A stretch of 64,000 nucleotides of DNA from Elmis aenea (lineage: Eukaryota; Arthropoda; Insecta; Coleoptera; Elmidae), in assembly GCA_947652605.1 (NCBI GenBank), contig OX393578.1:1302001-1366000 (forward strand), read 5' to 3'. The notes beneath the pieces were generated by a model. It searched no databases. It was not told the origin of the DNA and was given only the letters and a program-made list of their open reading frames with translations. The number at the start of each line of letters is the position of its first letter. Position 1 is the first letter of the stretch. The position numbers were made by a program, and so were the translations under genes. Shown piece after piece: positions 12,701-24,300 of the stretch.

Positions 12701-14837
12701 AAACTGCAAATGAACTGTAACTGCAATTTTCTGAGTTGCAAAACCACTTGTACAATTTTGATCCCTCATTCATTTATATTTAAAATGAACCGCTTAAATA
12801 ATTTAACGTACCTATCGAAACATCGTGGTAAAACGTGGTAAAAAATAACAGTTTAGTAAGAAATGGCAAAGTTTACGACTTGCCTTCTCCAAGATTTTTT
12901 TCTGAAATCGGAATGGCTAAGCTATAAATTAAACATTCGACGTTACTTTTGCAAACAAAGAATGCTGGATGCATGAGCGATTTTTATAAATTTAGAAAGT
13001 ACAGCATAGTTCCACCGTGTTTTTCACATTATAATACGTTTTAAATATAATAACAACAATGTAAAAGCGACGAGAAATGCCCCAGCAAAAAATTAACGCA
13101 GTATTGTAACAGGCGGCATAAAATGTGGGTCAATTACCGACTTGCTCTTTCATTAATAAAAGTAAATTTAGCCTTGCACCTGACGCCATTAAAAAGTTAG
13201 AAACTTGGCCGACAAATTCAAATGACCTTGTCTTACACTTAATAAGTATGTGTAATGGAAATTTCTTTATTACTCTCATTTAATTGCAATTTCTTTAAAC
13301 CAATTAACATAGTAGTTAACGGAATGTTGCATCCAGAACTAAACACCCCAAATCTGAACACAACACGAAGAACTTAAGCATTCTGAACAGACATTGCTTT
13401 TAATGAATTTCAAAGAACGAATTTCTTGTGAAACTGTCAATTTACATGCAAGTCACATCTTAATTACATATGCATATATCCGAAGAGATTTTTTTTTGTG
13501 TTTGAATTCGGCGTTTGCAAAACGTCGCCTGTATTAAAAAATTTGATTCGTACAAGACAAATGACCGCTTTCGAAAGGGTTTCCGACACTTTGCACTTTC
13601 TCTGAACGAACTGGTCAAGGAAAACCCGATCAAAATGCAATTTATATAATAGAGTTTATGAAATCGCGAACTATTCTCGCAAAAAATGGATAATTAGTAC
13701 TAAGAATAAAATAATTGTACAATCGTGATCAACAAACAAATTAAAAAGATTAATTAATAATGATCATTGGTACTTGAACGTGGTTAGGTCATTGCCACTG
13801 ATGTTTTTTTAAACAGGAAGAAAAGCAAATGATATGAGATTGTATGTCGCGAAATTGTCTAGCAAGTTACAAATATGTGGGCTTTTAAATGAAGTCTAAA
13901 AATCAATTATATATTCTTTCAAGAAGAATGATTTATTAATTATATTTTTATATTCAACCGAATCACTAAAATAATTCAAAAGTATACTATAAAATAGTTT
14001 TTGTGCTATAATCTTGTGTAAACTTAAACAACTAAATAAAACATGTAATCGTTATAGTGCGCGTTTAATTTAAAAAGCTACAGCTAGCCAAAGTGATGCA
14101 ACTCTAAACAATAAAATGATTACTTGATTTTTAACTTTCTTTTTATGGGAAAATACCGTGTGATTTAATTTAAGAGTAAATTAATCCTTTGTGCAATATG
14201 ACAGGTTCTTGCTAATCGATTCACTAAGTGCATCTGCGTTTTGTAACTTGCAACAAAATTGCATTTTTTTTTTTGGATTGTGTATTCAATGTACAAGCAC
14301 TAATAATTCAATATTTTTTTATTCGTCAATGTTTAGGTAATTTATTTAATAAACAACAATTGATTTCAGGTGCATTACATCTATTAAATGTTACGAATTT
14401 TTACAATATTTATTTCATCAATTTACGTTGTTCAAAACAGTTTTAAAGCAATTAGGTAACTTTAAATTAAGTATGTGTTAATTACAGCGACTAATTTTAT
14501 TCGGTTTTGTTTTAAATACGTTTCCTATTGACGAACAGTAGCGACGCTGTAAAACTATTTAAAAATAAAACGAGTAACTCTTAATTCAATAAGTATACAA
14601 CGTCAAAAAAATTAAGGTAACTTGTGCTCTTAAGAGCCAGAAATTTAACAGCTGAAATTAAATTTAACCGAAGCAAGAAGCAAGTACAAAAAACGTTTAA
14701 GAGCAGATAAGCATTTTGAATAAACTGAAAAAAATCATTTACTTGGTATAAAAATTGTTAGTTGTTATATATCCAAATGCCACGACCGTTTAAGGTTTAA
14801 GTAATAAAAATTCATTTTCGAGAGCAGTTCAGCATTT

Positions 14838-14857
14838 TTCCGGTTCAGTAACCGGAA
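14838..14857. promoter_or_regulatory. TTCCGGTT/AACCGGAA dyad
   Basis: A perfect 8-bp inverted repeat with a 4-bp spacer. A similar TTCCGGTTAACCG stretch lies at about 15181-15193. The half site resembles the AACCGGTT core bound by Grainyhead, an epidermal regulator of cuticle genes. This is a sequence resemblance only. Confidence 0.2.
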
Positions 14858-15250
14858 CAACATTATTAGACCACAAAGATTTAACCCACCGATTGATTCA
14901 CTCAAGAACAAAAATAAAGTTTACAGTTATATAGAGGACTAGGTTTGATAAATAATAAGAACAGTATCAAAAATGTAAGTTTAAAGAATTCTTGGCTCTT
15001 TTAATAAGCGTCACATAAAAATATTTTAACGCAGACTCTCGATTTTCCGGGTCAAGTGGGGAAAAAGCCCGCTTAATCCAAATTCATCAATAAATCGACA
15101 AAACTGTAGGAGAAACTTTCATCAAATGCGATGAATTCTGGATCATAATCCTGCAAATTGGTTTGATTCACTTAAAACCATTCCGGTTAACCGAAAGTAC
15201 CGTATTATATTAAAAGAAAATCATCGTTTTTCTTCCGATTTAATTGCATT

Positions 15251-15256
15251 TTTATT
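15251..15256 (-). terminator. poly(A) signal AATAAA of the 113-aa gene
   Basis: AATAAA on the minus strand about 14 nt after the stop at 15270. It supports 15270-15475 as a true terminal exon. Confidence 0.5.
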
Positions 15257-15269
15257 TGTCGCGTTTACT

Positions 15270-17317
15270 TTATACAGTTGAAGATAAATCATAAAGATTG
15301 GGGCGTTTCCAATTTTCGCTTTCTGTAATTATATGCAACTGCATTCTCTTAACGAGGAAATGATACAGTCTCTTGTATGCCACCGGCTTATTAACTAAGT
15401 TATTGGACCACATAATCGAAAGAAAGTACGCGAATTTCTCTATGAGAGAGGTGCCACTACGCATATCCACATAACCTGTAAAGCCAGTACTAAAACCATA
15501 TTCTAATAAATTAACAAGTTAATTCGGTTAACACGTGTCTGAACACATGTAAAATCATAAAAAAACAAATTTTTCGTACTCATTAACTTTCATGAATTTT
15601 ATTTGATGTTATGTTTAACGATAGTTCCAAATAATCTAGGCGATACTAATTAATGATGGCCTCATTTACATTAATAAAACCTTTTAAAAACAAACAATTC
15701 TTTAGTGGCATTTAAAGTTATAAATAAAGCAAACGAATAAAAATTATACGTATGATACTATGTAGTAGATACAAAATGCAAAAAAAAACGTTTAAAGCCA
15801 GGGCTGGATTTATATATTTTGAAGCCTGAAGCGTAAGACTATAATGGCCACCTATCTTCCACAAAATGGCAAAAAAAACACCTTCAATTTACATATTTAT
15901 CAATACAAAATCACCATTAATCCCAGAAAAACTGGGGCTCATTTAAAGGAGATACTAGAAGCTATAAATCCGGCCCTGATTAAAACTTGCCTAAGACCAA
16001 CAACATTTTATTAATTATTGACAATAAAAAGCATTACATAACGAATTACAATTCATCAACAACATTTGTCAACGGGCATTAAATTTACAATCAATATTTC
16101 GGTTACATCACTTTTAGAAATTTTTTAAAGACGCCGTGTGTTATTTTGTATGTAAATTATTTTTATATAAGCCAAAAATATTTGTGTGAAGACAATGGCG
16201 GGCGGGATAAATGTCACATACATATTTTACAAGTAGAAAGTCGTGCTGTATTAATTTAAATTTAATGGTTTGCTTAAGAAAAATAATGCATCACTGTAAC
16301 CTGCATAGGAAACGGACCAGATTTAAATGGAAAAAACTCGAATTTCTTCCTTAAATGACACATGAAAACCTTTATGATTTAATAGTTTGTTGACCTACCC
16401 ATAAAAAAATTTAAAGTTATGTTAAGACTATTGCTATACCCTAGGCTATTTTTACCAGACATTTAAATACGTTTATTTAGTTAATTAATTAATAAAAACA
16501 AACCTTTTATTGTAATATGATCACGATATTAACACAGACACCAAAATACTAAACCCCAAAATAAGTTTCTGAAGCTTTTTATTAGAAAGTATACGAAGTG
16601 GGGCACAATATCCCCAGCTAACACTGTCTTATTAAATACTGCTTATAACTTTACAAAAGCGTCTCTCCATTAAATATATGCAAAGATTAAGATATATATA
16701 TTTTACGAGTGAAAAGGAATGCTCTTGATTTTCCAGACGAGCAGCACCCTTCCAAAATAAATGCTGTACATTCATTCATCCTTGGAACAGGAAGGGAAAA
16801 AAGTGTGTTAGAAAATTATGTAAAATATCCGAGTGGCACGTGCCATGGTTAAAAAAAAAACTTACGGAAAGAATAAACTTTTACTTTTCAATTTAATGTC
16901 ATTGTACTGGTGCTGAAATAATTCCGTAAAAAAGTAGTAGTTTACATTTCAAAATTGAAACGAATATTAATAGTCTAGATCAGAAAATTGTGCATTTATT
17001 CCGTCTCTAAATAAGCAATTATTTTTGACCAAGGAATGAAACAAAAGGCAACTAAAAATTACTGCAAAGAAACTTGAAACATTTGAAAATCACTGCAAAT
17101 AAAAGCAAAAATGATTAAAAATTGCTTAAAAGATTGATGTTTTTGGAAACTAAAAGGCCCCAATGTAATTTGTGCACTTACTTTTTAGGAATACCAAGGC
17201 TGGAACCACTTTTCGGAACTCCCTGTCCACTAGACGCCGGGCGTCGCTACAATTTCTTTTTCCAATACTTTGTTTCCTTACACAGGTCGTAAGTCGAAGC
17301 GTCGTAAATCGATTCAT
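15270..17317 (-). CDS. small protein with mitochondrial-type N terminus, 2 exons, 113 aa
   Basis: Exon 1 is 17317-17182 (ATG to donor A/GTAAGTGC) and exon 2 is 15475-15270 (acceptor TTTACAG). The phases fit (one base plus two), making a Ser codon at the junction. Both exons are clearly richer in GC and CpG than the surrounding desert and use mixed third positions. The first 25 residues (MNRFTTLRLTTCVRKQSIGK and onward) hold many Arg/Lys and Thr/Ser and no acidic residue, typical of a mitochondrial presequence. The rest is basic and partly hydrophobic (FAYFLSIMWSN), with no domain I recognise. An AATAAA follows the stop. The intron (1.7 kb) carries a hAT-like MITE. Whether further exons exist is unknown; product and function are unassigned. 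Confidence 0.6.
15799..15978. mobile_element. nonautonomous hAT-like element (180 bp)
   Basis: The ends are CAGGGCTGGATTTATA and, on the reverse strand, CAGGGCCGGATTTATA (15 of 16 matching). The 8-bp flanks tttaaagc and attaaaac match at 6 of 8. It lies in the intron of the 113-aa gene and encodes nothing. Confidence 0.7.
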
Positions 17318-19069
17318 TGTCCACACACGCGTATTTTGAAACTTGGGTTGTATTCCTGAAAGTTTAACAGTTTTTAAAACAAGACTGAAAGCCAGACAAC
17401 AGCGAAATTTAAAAAAATTAAAGAGTTTTTCAAAATGCACCCACGCGCGTCTACTGTAGGTTCCAGGCCAGACGAATTCGAATTGTGCGTGATTTATTTG
17501 ACGTTATCAAACAATAACAAATAACATCACTGAAAGTCATTGCGCGGTTTTATTAACGATTTAAATTCTTAAATTTTACATTTGTATGAAGAGGGAGGCA
17601 ATAAAAGGGCAATCCCACTCTTGAACAAAAATGAATGCAAGTTTAAAAAGAAAAAAATGCGGAACGATTTTTTTTTAAATACAAAAATAACCAAGTAAGC
17701 TAGGAAATAAGTAGCTGTATATTTCAACCTCCAAAATTGTACAACAAAGGCAAATTTACATAATTATGAACTACAAGCGTAGATGCATCTGTGTTATTAA
17801 ATATTATTAATTGTTGTAGATTTAAAACTTAAAGTTCAGAGAGATATTTCAGGCTGCAACATTCCAATAGTAGTTATGTCACCATCCTTAAGGTAAAAAG
17901 CGCTCATTAAATTTTATAGCGTTTTAGCATTTCGTCTAGTATGTAAGTATTGTGATGAGAAATTAGCAAATGTTTATTAAACACATTCAAAAATAAAATA
18001 AACTTGTTATTTTATATAATAATTAAGTTAAGGAAACGACTGTTTAATCGTTTTCTAAATAAAAATCAACTGTAATTACGCAAAAGTTATATAAAAACAT
18101 ATATGCACTGTTACCGTTAGTTTTAGTAATATAATAGAGTACCTAGTTACCTATTAAAATTTCTCACAAGTTTCGCAGAAAAAACTTTAAATTTGCTTTG
18201 CTATATGCACCAATTGCAACACTAATTTGCCATTTTATTAAATCAAATTTGTAACTAGAACTTGCCCAGGGTGTGCTGCACATACTAAACAATAAATTAA
18301 CTGATAAAGTCGTACAACTTATAAATTTCTTCGTGGCACAATAAATTATTAAACAAATGTATCACGGTTTCATAATGTTTACCCAATATCATTTTAGCAA
18401 AAAAAAATGTCCACACTTCACAGATACTCTTGAATGTTTTTCAAATCGTGCAACCCGCCAATCGCGTCAATAAATATTTTTTTCATCAAAAAGCAACTTT
18501 TCATAACCTGTGAAAGTAAATCGCTTTGTATGTACAAAAACGCGTAACAACTTTCAATTAAAAACTATTCAAAAACTTCTGTGCATGTAAGCAATTTACA
18601 AATTAACAGTGAACAAAAATTTACTAATGATCCGATCAAGAAATTATTTTAAAAAGAGTTTTATACGTTTACTATGCAAATGGTCTGTGATATAAACGCA
18701 AAGCAGAGAAAGTTCTATGCATTGAAGTTCAAGTTCACCGAAGGAGAAAACAAAGACAGTCATGAATTATCCAAAAATTAATAAACGCTCTACATATGTT
18801 ATCGGAACAATTAACAAATCATTCATCAAATCATCATCGCATAAATTGCATTTTTTCCGAGGGGCTTTTATACTTTCATAATAAATATGTGGGTCAAACG
18901 AAAAATAATTACTAGGCAATATTTAATATTTATATAACATTTCGTAAAGTTTTTTTGTGCTTGACAATTATATTATGTGTCTGAAAATGTTTATCAGATT
19001 TTTAATGACAATTTTCCAGTTGTTATACAAACAATCTGGCGTGGATAAATTTTAATACGTACCTATATA

Positions 19070-19560
19070 ACGTGTGTATAAAGTTTTAAGACCATTTATT
19101 AATATTTTATAAACCTTCCGATTTTTCCCTAAGAAAAACAAAAGATTATAGTATTTTTTTAATTTTTCATAAATAATTTTTAATCATAAATTGAACCTAC
19201 TAAGGGTAGATGTTACTTAGTGTATAAATAATGTATCTGTACAAATATGAGTCAAATGCTTTAGTTAGACTATAAATTTTTAGATTTTCCCTTAAAAAAA
19301 TTACAAAAACCATAGCCTTTACATTTTTTCATGTTTTATGAAATTTTTGAAATCGTTATTTAAATAATTTTAAGGTATTAATCATTATTTAAGCTATAAA
19401 TAACGGTGGTGTGCAGTTTCAAGTCAATAGCTTTTAGTTTATAAACATTTTTCGATTTCCTTCTGAAACATATCTCAACAAGATACATAACGCATAAGTT
19501 ATTGGTTTTCATGATCCAAACATGTAAATCTCTCAAAATAACTTCCATATTTTATGCTTT
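19070..19560. repeat. degenerate tandem repeat, about 175-bp unit, three copies
   Basis: Three successive segments starting near 19070, 19235 and 19414 share the order: 'tataaa/cagtttcaag', a T-rich block with 'tataaa.ttt', then 'gatttt(c)cct..aaaa', then 'tttttcat'. Divergence is high. The unit length suggests an old satellite fragment. Confidence 0.35.
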
Positions 19561-19952
19561 AAAGAATAGTTAAAGGGAGCAACAGAGTTGGATACTTTTT
19601 CTTCTTGGTTTCACATCTGTTGTCTTCATACGCCGTTATTAAAAAATTAATCACATATAAGAGCACCCTTGACATTAACTTGACTGTTCGTAATTTATTT
19701 GACCCATCAGTAAACTCATGAGTGTCGACATTTCAAGCAAATATCGAACCAGAAGCATGAATTCGTCTAAAACTATTTTAAAAATTTAACCTTGATGTGT
19801 AAAATATGCAGTAAGTAATGTTAAAATGATATTAAAGTGACATTTATTAAAAGGATGTCTTCCCATCTTTCGCTACCTCTTTAAACAATTAAATCCCATA
19901 CATACAACAATATAAATAAGTTCATTTAAAATCACTTGACTTTTTTATCGAA

Positions 19953-20030
19953 GGATGTCTTCTAGAAATGCCAGACTAGTTTCAGGATTCTTGCGTCTTC
20001 ATCGTTCATCAGCTGATAAAGAGATGACGA
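19953..20030 (-). repeat. dispersed GAAGA...GAAACTAGT repeat, reverse copy
   Basis: On the minus strand it reads GATGAAGACGCAAGAATC, then CTGAAACTAGTCTGG and a TTTCTAGAAG tail. The block order matches the forward copies at 27.5 and 35.7 kb. Confidence 0.45.
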
Positions 20031-20674
20031 AGAGAGCCTTGAAATTGATGTAGCATTTCTACGACAAAAAAGGTAATTTTTAACTATACCTACTTATTAA
20101 GTGAATCGCCCAAATAATTTAACCATTTATTATACACACACAATTCGAAGATCTAATATTCACAAAATTTGAGTTGTAAAAGCGAAGATATATAATTTTA
20201 AGATGACAGTCAGAAAGTCTATGTATAAAACAGAGATAAAACCAAATCTAGAAATGTTCAAGGCTTTACTATCATTAGTGTTAAAAAATTCGTTACATGA
20301 AGAATATTTTAAAAGCTTATTAATATGATTTTCGTAGCATTCGTAGTAAATAAGACCCTATATATGAATATGAAAAATAATATGGTCCTGAAACTCACAC
20401 ATGCAAATTATTAGGGGAATACCCTAGATTCTAGATTAACCCCATATCAATACAATCAAAGAAACTAGGATTAGATTTACTTAATTATCTACACCTCTAA
20501 ATACATTTTTTTCCATTTAATTTCAATTTTAAGAGCAAAAACAACAGTTGATCACCTCTACCAATTTATTAAAAAAAACGTACACGAAATAATTCCAAAC
20601 TATCTTATATAATAAGTGATGAAGCTGTAGTTACACATAACTGAATCTTATGAGAGGATTAAACAAACATTTTA

Positions 20675-20986
20675 CGTAACACCACATGCTAAGGGACTTT
20701 GGATAGGGTCGATTTTTTCTGAGCATTGTGAAGATATATATGTGTGAACGATTTTCAGCAAAATTTCATCGACATTGAAATGCCAATCGAGTCGAACGAA
20801 CTAAAATTTAAACAAAATAAAAACGATCACTTGGATATTAAATAAAATATTCGCAACGACTTGGTTTTGAACTAATAATTTTGAAGTGTTGCTAATAAAA
20901 AAAGACAATGTTTAATTTTACAGTGAAAAGCACTTTACTGGTGCTTTTAGTACTTTTCTTTGGTGATTTAAATGCTGCATTAGTAG
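20675..20986 (+). repeat. NRF array promoter/first-exon module M1 (intact exon)
   Basis: About 230 bp of conserved upstream sequence ('acatgctaagggac' near its start, then 'aagatatata') ends in a coding first exon at 20908-20986. The exon encodes a 26-residue signal peptide (MFNFTVKSTLLVLLVLFFGD and onward) with donor G/GTAAGT. Exon phase matches NRF exon 2, so it could serve as an alternative start for gene A. Confidence 0.7.
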
Positions 20987-21040
20987 GTAAGTAATAAAAT
21001 GGACAAGTGATAAAGATTTAGTTGCACAAATAAAACGGAT

Positions 21041-21382
21041 ATTTTTATATAACACGACATGCTAAGGGACGTTAAATTAGTTCGATTTATTCTGGGCCTG
21101 GTCAAGATATATACGTATTGGAACAATATTCATCAATGCTTCATCATAGTTTTATTGAAACTGAAATGCTAAACAAGTCAAATAAATTTAACTTAAAACA
21201 ATAAGTGCGATAACTTGGATGTTAAAATACCTATATAGGTATATTCGCAAGGACTTGCATGAAAATAAAATGTTTGCGACGCTTTGCTAATTAAAAAGAC
21301 AAGATGCATAATTTTACAGTGAAAACCACTGCGTTACTGTTTTTAGTAGGTTTCTTTTGTGATTTAAATGGTGCGTTAGTAG
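21041..21382 (+). repeat. NRF array promoter/first-exon module M2 (intact exon, gene A)
   Basis: Second copy of the module. Its first exon (21304-21382) encodes a signal peptide beginning MHNFTVKTTALLFLVGFF, with the same phase and donor as M1. It is the copy nearest to gene A exon 2. Confidence 0.75.
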
Positions 21383-24300
21383 GTAAGTAATAAAATTAGC
21401 ATGCATACATCAAAAATTGCGGGATCTAGATCGAAAAGTTTCGTTTTGTATCAAGCAAGTTTTAAAAAACAAAATTTTACTGGCTTCTTATCATTCTATT
21501 TTCGTACGAATAAAATTATATTTGTTCCACTGTTTAAATCATAAAAGATAATCAACTAGAATTATTTAAAATCTGATGACAAGAAACTACAAGTCTTTGC
21601 ATGTTGTTTCGTTTTATGGAGGAATCTGCAGAAACTTTTTTGAAAATTGAACTGGCCAAACGAATAATTGTTTATCGAGAGATATTTACAATCATAGTAA
21701 ATTGAATGATTGCAACTTTTAAGCACATATAAACAAGCTATTAATTTATTAATACGAATCAAAATTCTTTAAGTTTTAAAATAAATAAAGTTGATGGCTT
21801 TAAATGTTTTAAATTATTTTAACTATTTTCCTTAAATTCGTTTCTGTTTCCTACGACAAGCAATTTTATAATTGAAAGAAATATTGTATTTGTGTACTGT
21901 ACCAACAAGGAAAAGAAAAGTGATTTTACAAAAGCATATCATGCCGTTCAAAGTCTTTAAGTAGATTTTTTACCAATCTTTGAACAATTTTTTAGGTGAT
22001 TATGAGCTCATGCCACCACTTTTTCATCTGGACGATTGGGAAAAATGCTTAATGTTGAAAGAAAAAGCCTTGTATTGTCAAGTTACGGTACAAATGTCCC
22101 CAATAGACCCCAACAATTCTTCCAAAGAATGGAGAGTCATACAAGTAAGCAATATCTCCCTGTTGATAACAACAAATTGTAATTTATGCTCGTCCCAAGT
22201 GCAGCTCAACTGACTTTTTGACTTATAGAATGCCATAAAAGACGTGCAAAATTATCGCCACGACAGATTAAGATACGGTATATGTGTACCAACGTGGTGT
22301 CCCAATTTCGCAAAGAACAATTACAGTTTCAAAATGGACGAAGAATTTTTACGAAAAGAAATATCTCAGTGTTTCAGCATTAAATTTCAGGATATGGCCC
22401 TCAAAGCAAATGTCACTGAAATGCATTGTGAAACACAAGAACATTTTTATAAAGTTGATAAATATGACCTAATAGTTGGGTAAGTCCAATCAAAATTAAA
22501 AATGATGGCTTAAAAAAACACTCATAAATATAATTTTACATTCGAGTACTTTGTAAAAGATCTAAAAATGTACCTAATGAATAATGTACAATGTGGTCTA
22601 AAAAAACAGAATTTTGGATTTAAATATTAGTTAAATAAATAAATTACTTCACTTAGTCTTTCAATATTATTTAAATAAAAATTGTTTAACGTCTGCCACC
22701 ACACATTCTAACTTGAATTCCTTATAAAACATTTCCTTTTTAATAACAAACTGTGGTTTGGCAATTTTCATTCGGCTGAAAAATATTTTTTACGTCCGTT
22801 TCAAATAGGTAAGTGACGTTTAAATCGGGTTTCTTTTGCAACTTACAATTAGCGTTGAAATCTCTTATTATACGTTATACCTACACTTATTTATCTATAT
22901 TTAAAAAGATGTCCTTTATTAATTCAAAAACTTTTAGAAGATACAATTTACATCTGTCCCTATTTATTTATATTTGAAATTAGGCAAAAAATAATTGAAA
23001 GGTTAATCAAAACAATCAATTTTGTATTGTTTATGTGGTGTCATTAAAAATATATGTTTTTAGAGTAACTTTAGTATCATACACAATGCTAATAATTTTT
23101 GGTACTTACTATGAAGGGACAGCTCGTTATAAGACGAAAGAAGAATACAAAAAGATAACGGGAACAACCTGTAAGTGAATAAACCAATTTACTATCTATT
23201 TTAAAGAATGTAAATAAATAAGTAAATGTTAAATAACTTCAAGTAGCATAAAAAGTTATTTATTAATTTTATTTGTGCATTTTCAGGCAAAAAATAGTAA
23301 AATATCTTTCTTTTTCATCTTATTCCAGTTGGAAAAATACTAAGTTGTTTTTCCCTGCCAAAAAATTGGAGCAGGCTACGAACCCCAAGCAAAATTCCAG
23401 AAGCTATAGCCTTGCAACCCATTCAAGGTATCCGCTTTTTTAGCATGATCCTGGTTATTATGACCCATGCGTGCATGGTTTCAATGGCTGCTCCTATAAT
23501 TAATCCCCAGTATATGGAGACAGTGAGTGTGAAAAAAAACAACCCGTTGCCCCTTCAAAAACATTTATTTCCACAGATTACCGAAAACATTTTGCACATG
23601 ATTCTATTAAATGGCGTATACGCTATTCAAACATTCTTTATGATAGCTGGATTTTTATTAACTTTCCACTTTTGTCAGCTTATGGAAAAGAAGAAAGACT
23701 TTAAATTAAGTTCTCTAATTTTGGCGTTTGTACATCGTTATATAAGGCAAGTAAACTAGGGCATTATTTTGTAATCGTTATTGAAGTTGAAAATGGTTGT
23801 TTTATAAAATATTTTCTTTAGATTGACTCCTGCTATGCTTGTAGTAGTTGCAGTTAGTAGTACGTGGTTATATCATTTAGGCAGTGGTCCCATATGGGAC
23901 GATATAGTAGGCGATGAGTACAGAAATTGTAGGAAGAATGGATGGACAAATCTTTTATACATCAACAATATTTATATCGATCGTGAAAAAGTAAAATTTT
24001 TGTTATAGAATTACTAAAATAATAAAGTTTGACAAAATAAATTTCAATTTTTCTTAAAATAAAATATCAAAAAATTAGTTTAAAACCGAAAAGACTTTTG
24101 TACATTATTTTGTTGTAATAATCTTTTATATTTATTTATTTAAGTGTTTACTACAAACATGGTATATAGCTGCAGACATTCAACTATTTATTTTGTCACT
24201 AATGGTAATTGGTTTCATGTGGAAATTTAAAAACTGTACCAAATTAACACTGGGCGTTTTCACCACAATAGCGTTTCTAATACCTGCAGTTCTAAGTTAT

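Larger units (their letters stand above)
7990..15250. other. 7-kb AT-rich region without recognised genes
   Basis: Upstream of the cuticle gene. Open frames are short and AT-driven, mostly without ATG starts or matching splice sites. Included are one copy of a dispersed repeat (9694-9752) and, near 12.2-12.55 kb, two related degenerate segments sharing an 'aacactc..tatagt' core next to the phrase 'acagggtgttctatttaaa', which looks like an old transposon end. The area may contain enhancers or noncoding exons that cannot be seen from sequence alone. Confidence 0.5.
17330..20670. other. AT-rich spacer before the NRF array
   Basis: No gene supported. The part next to 17317 is CpG-richer and is probably the promoter of the 113-aa gene. 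It also contains a degenerate tandem repeat (19070-19560) and a reverse copy of the dispersed GAAGA repeat (about 19953-20030). Confidence 0.5.

Noticed and set aside
14228..14446. 72-aa plus-strand frame
   Set aside because: Composition is that of AT-rich noncoding DNA; no splice or promoter support.
17182..17440. GC-richer segment as a distant 5' exon of the cuticle gene
   Set aside because: Splicing to the cuticle exon would put its ATG frame into an early stop, while it joins in frame to the 15270-15475 exon.
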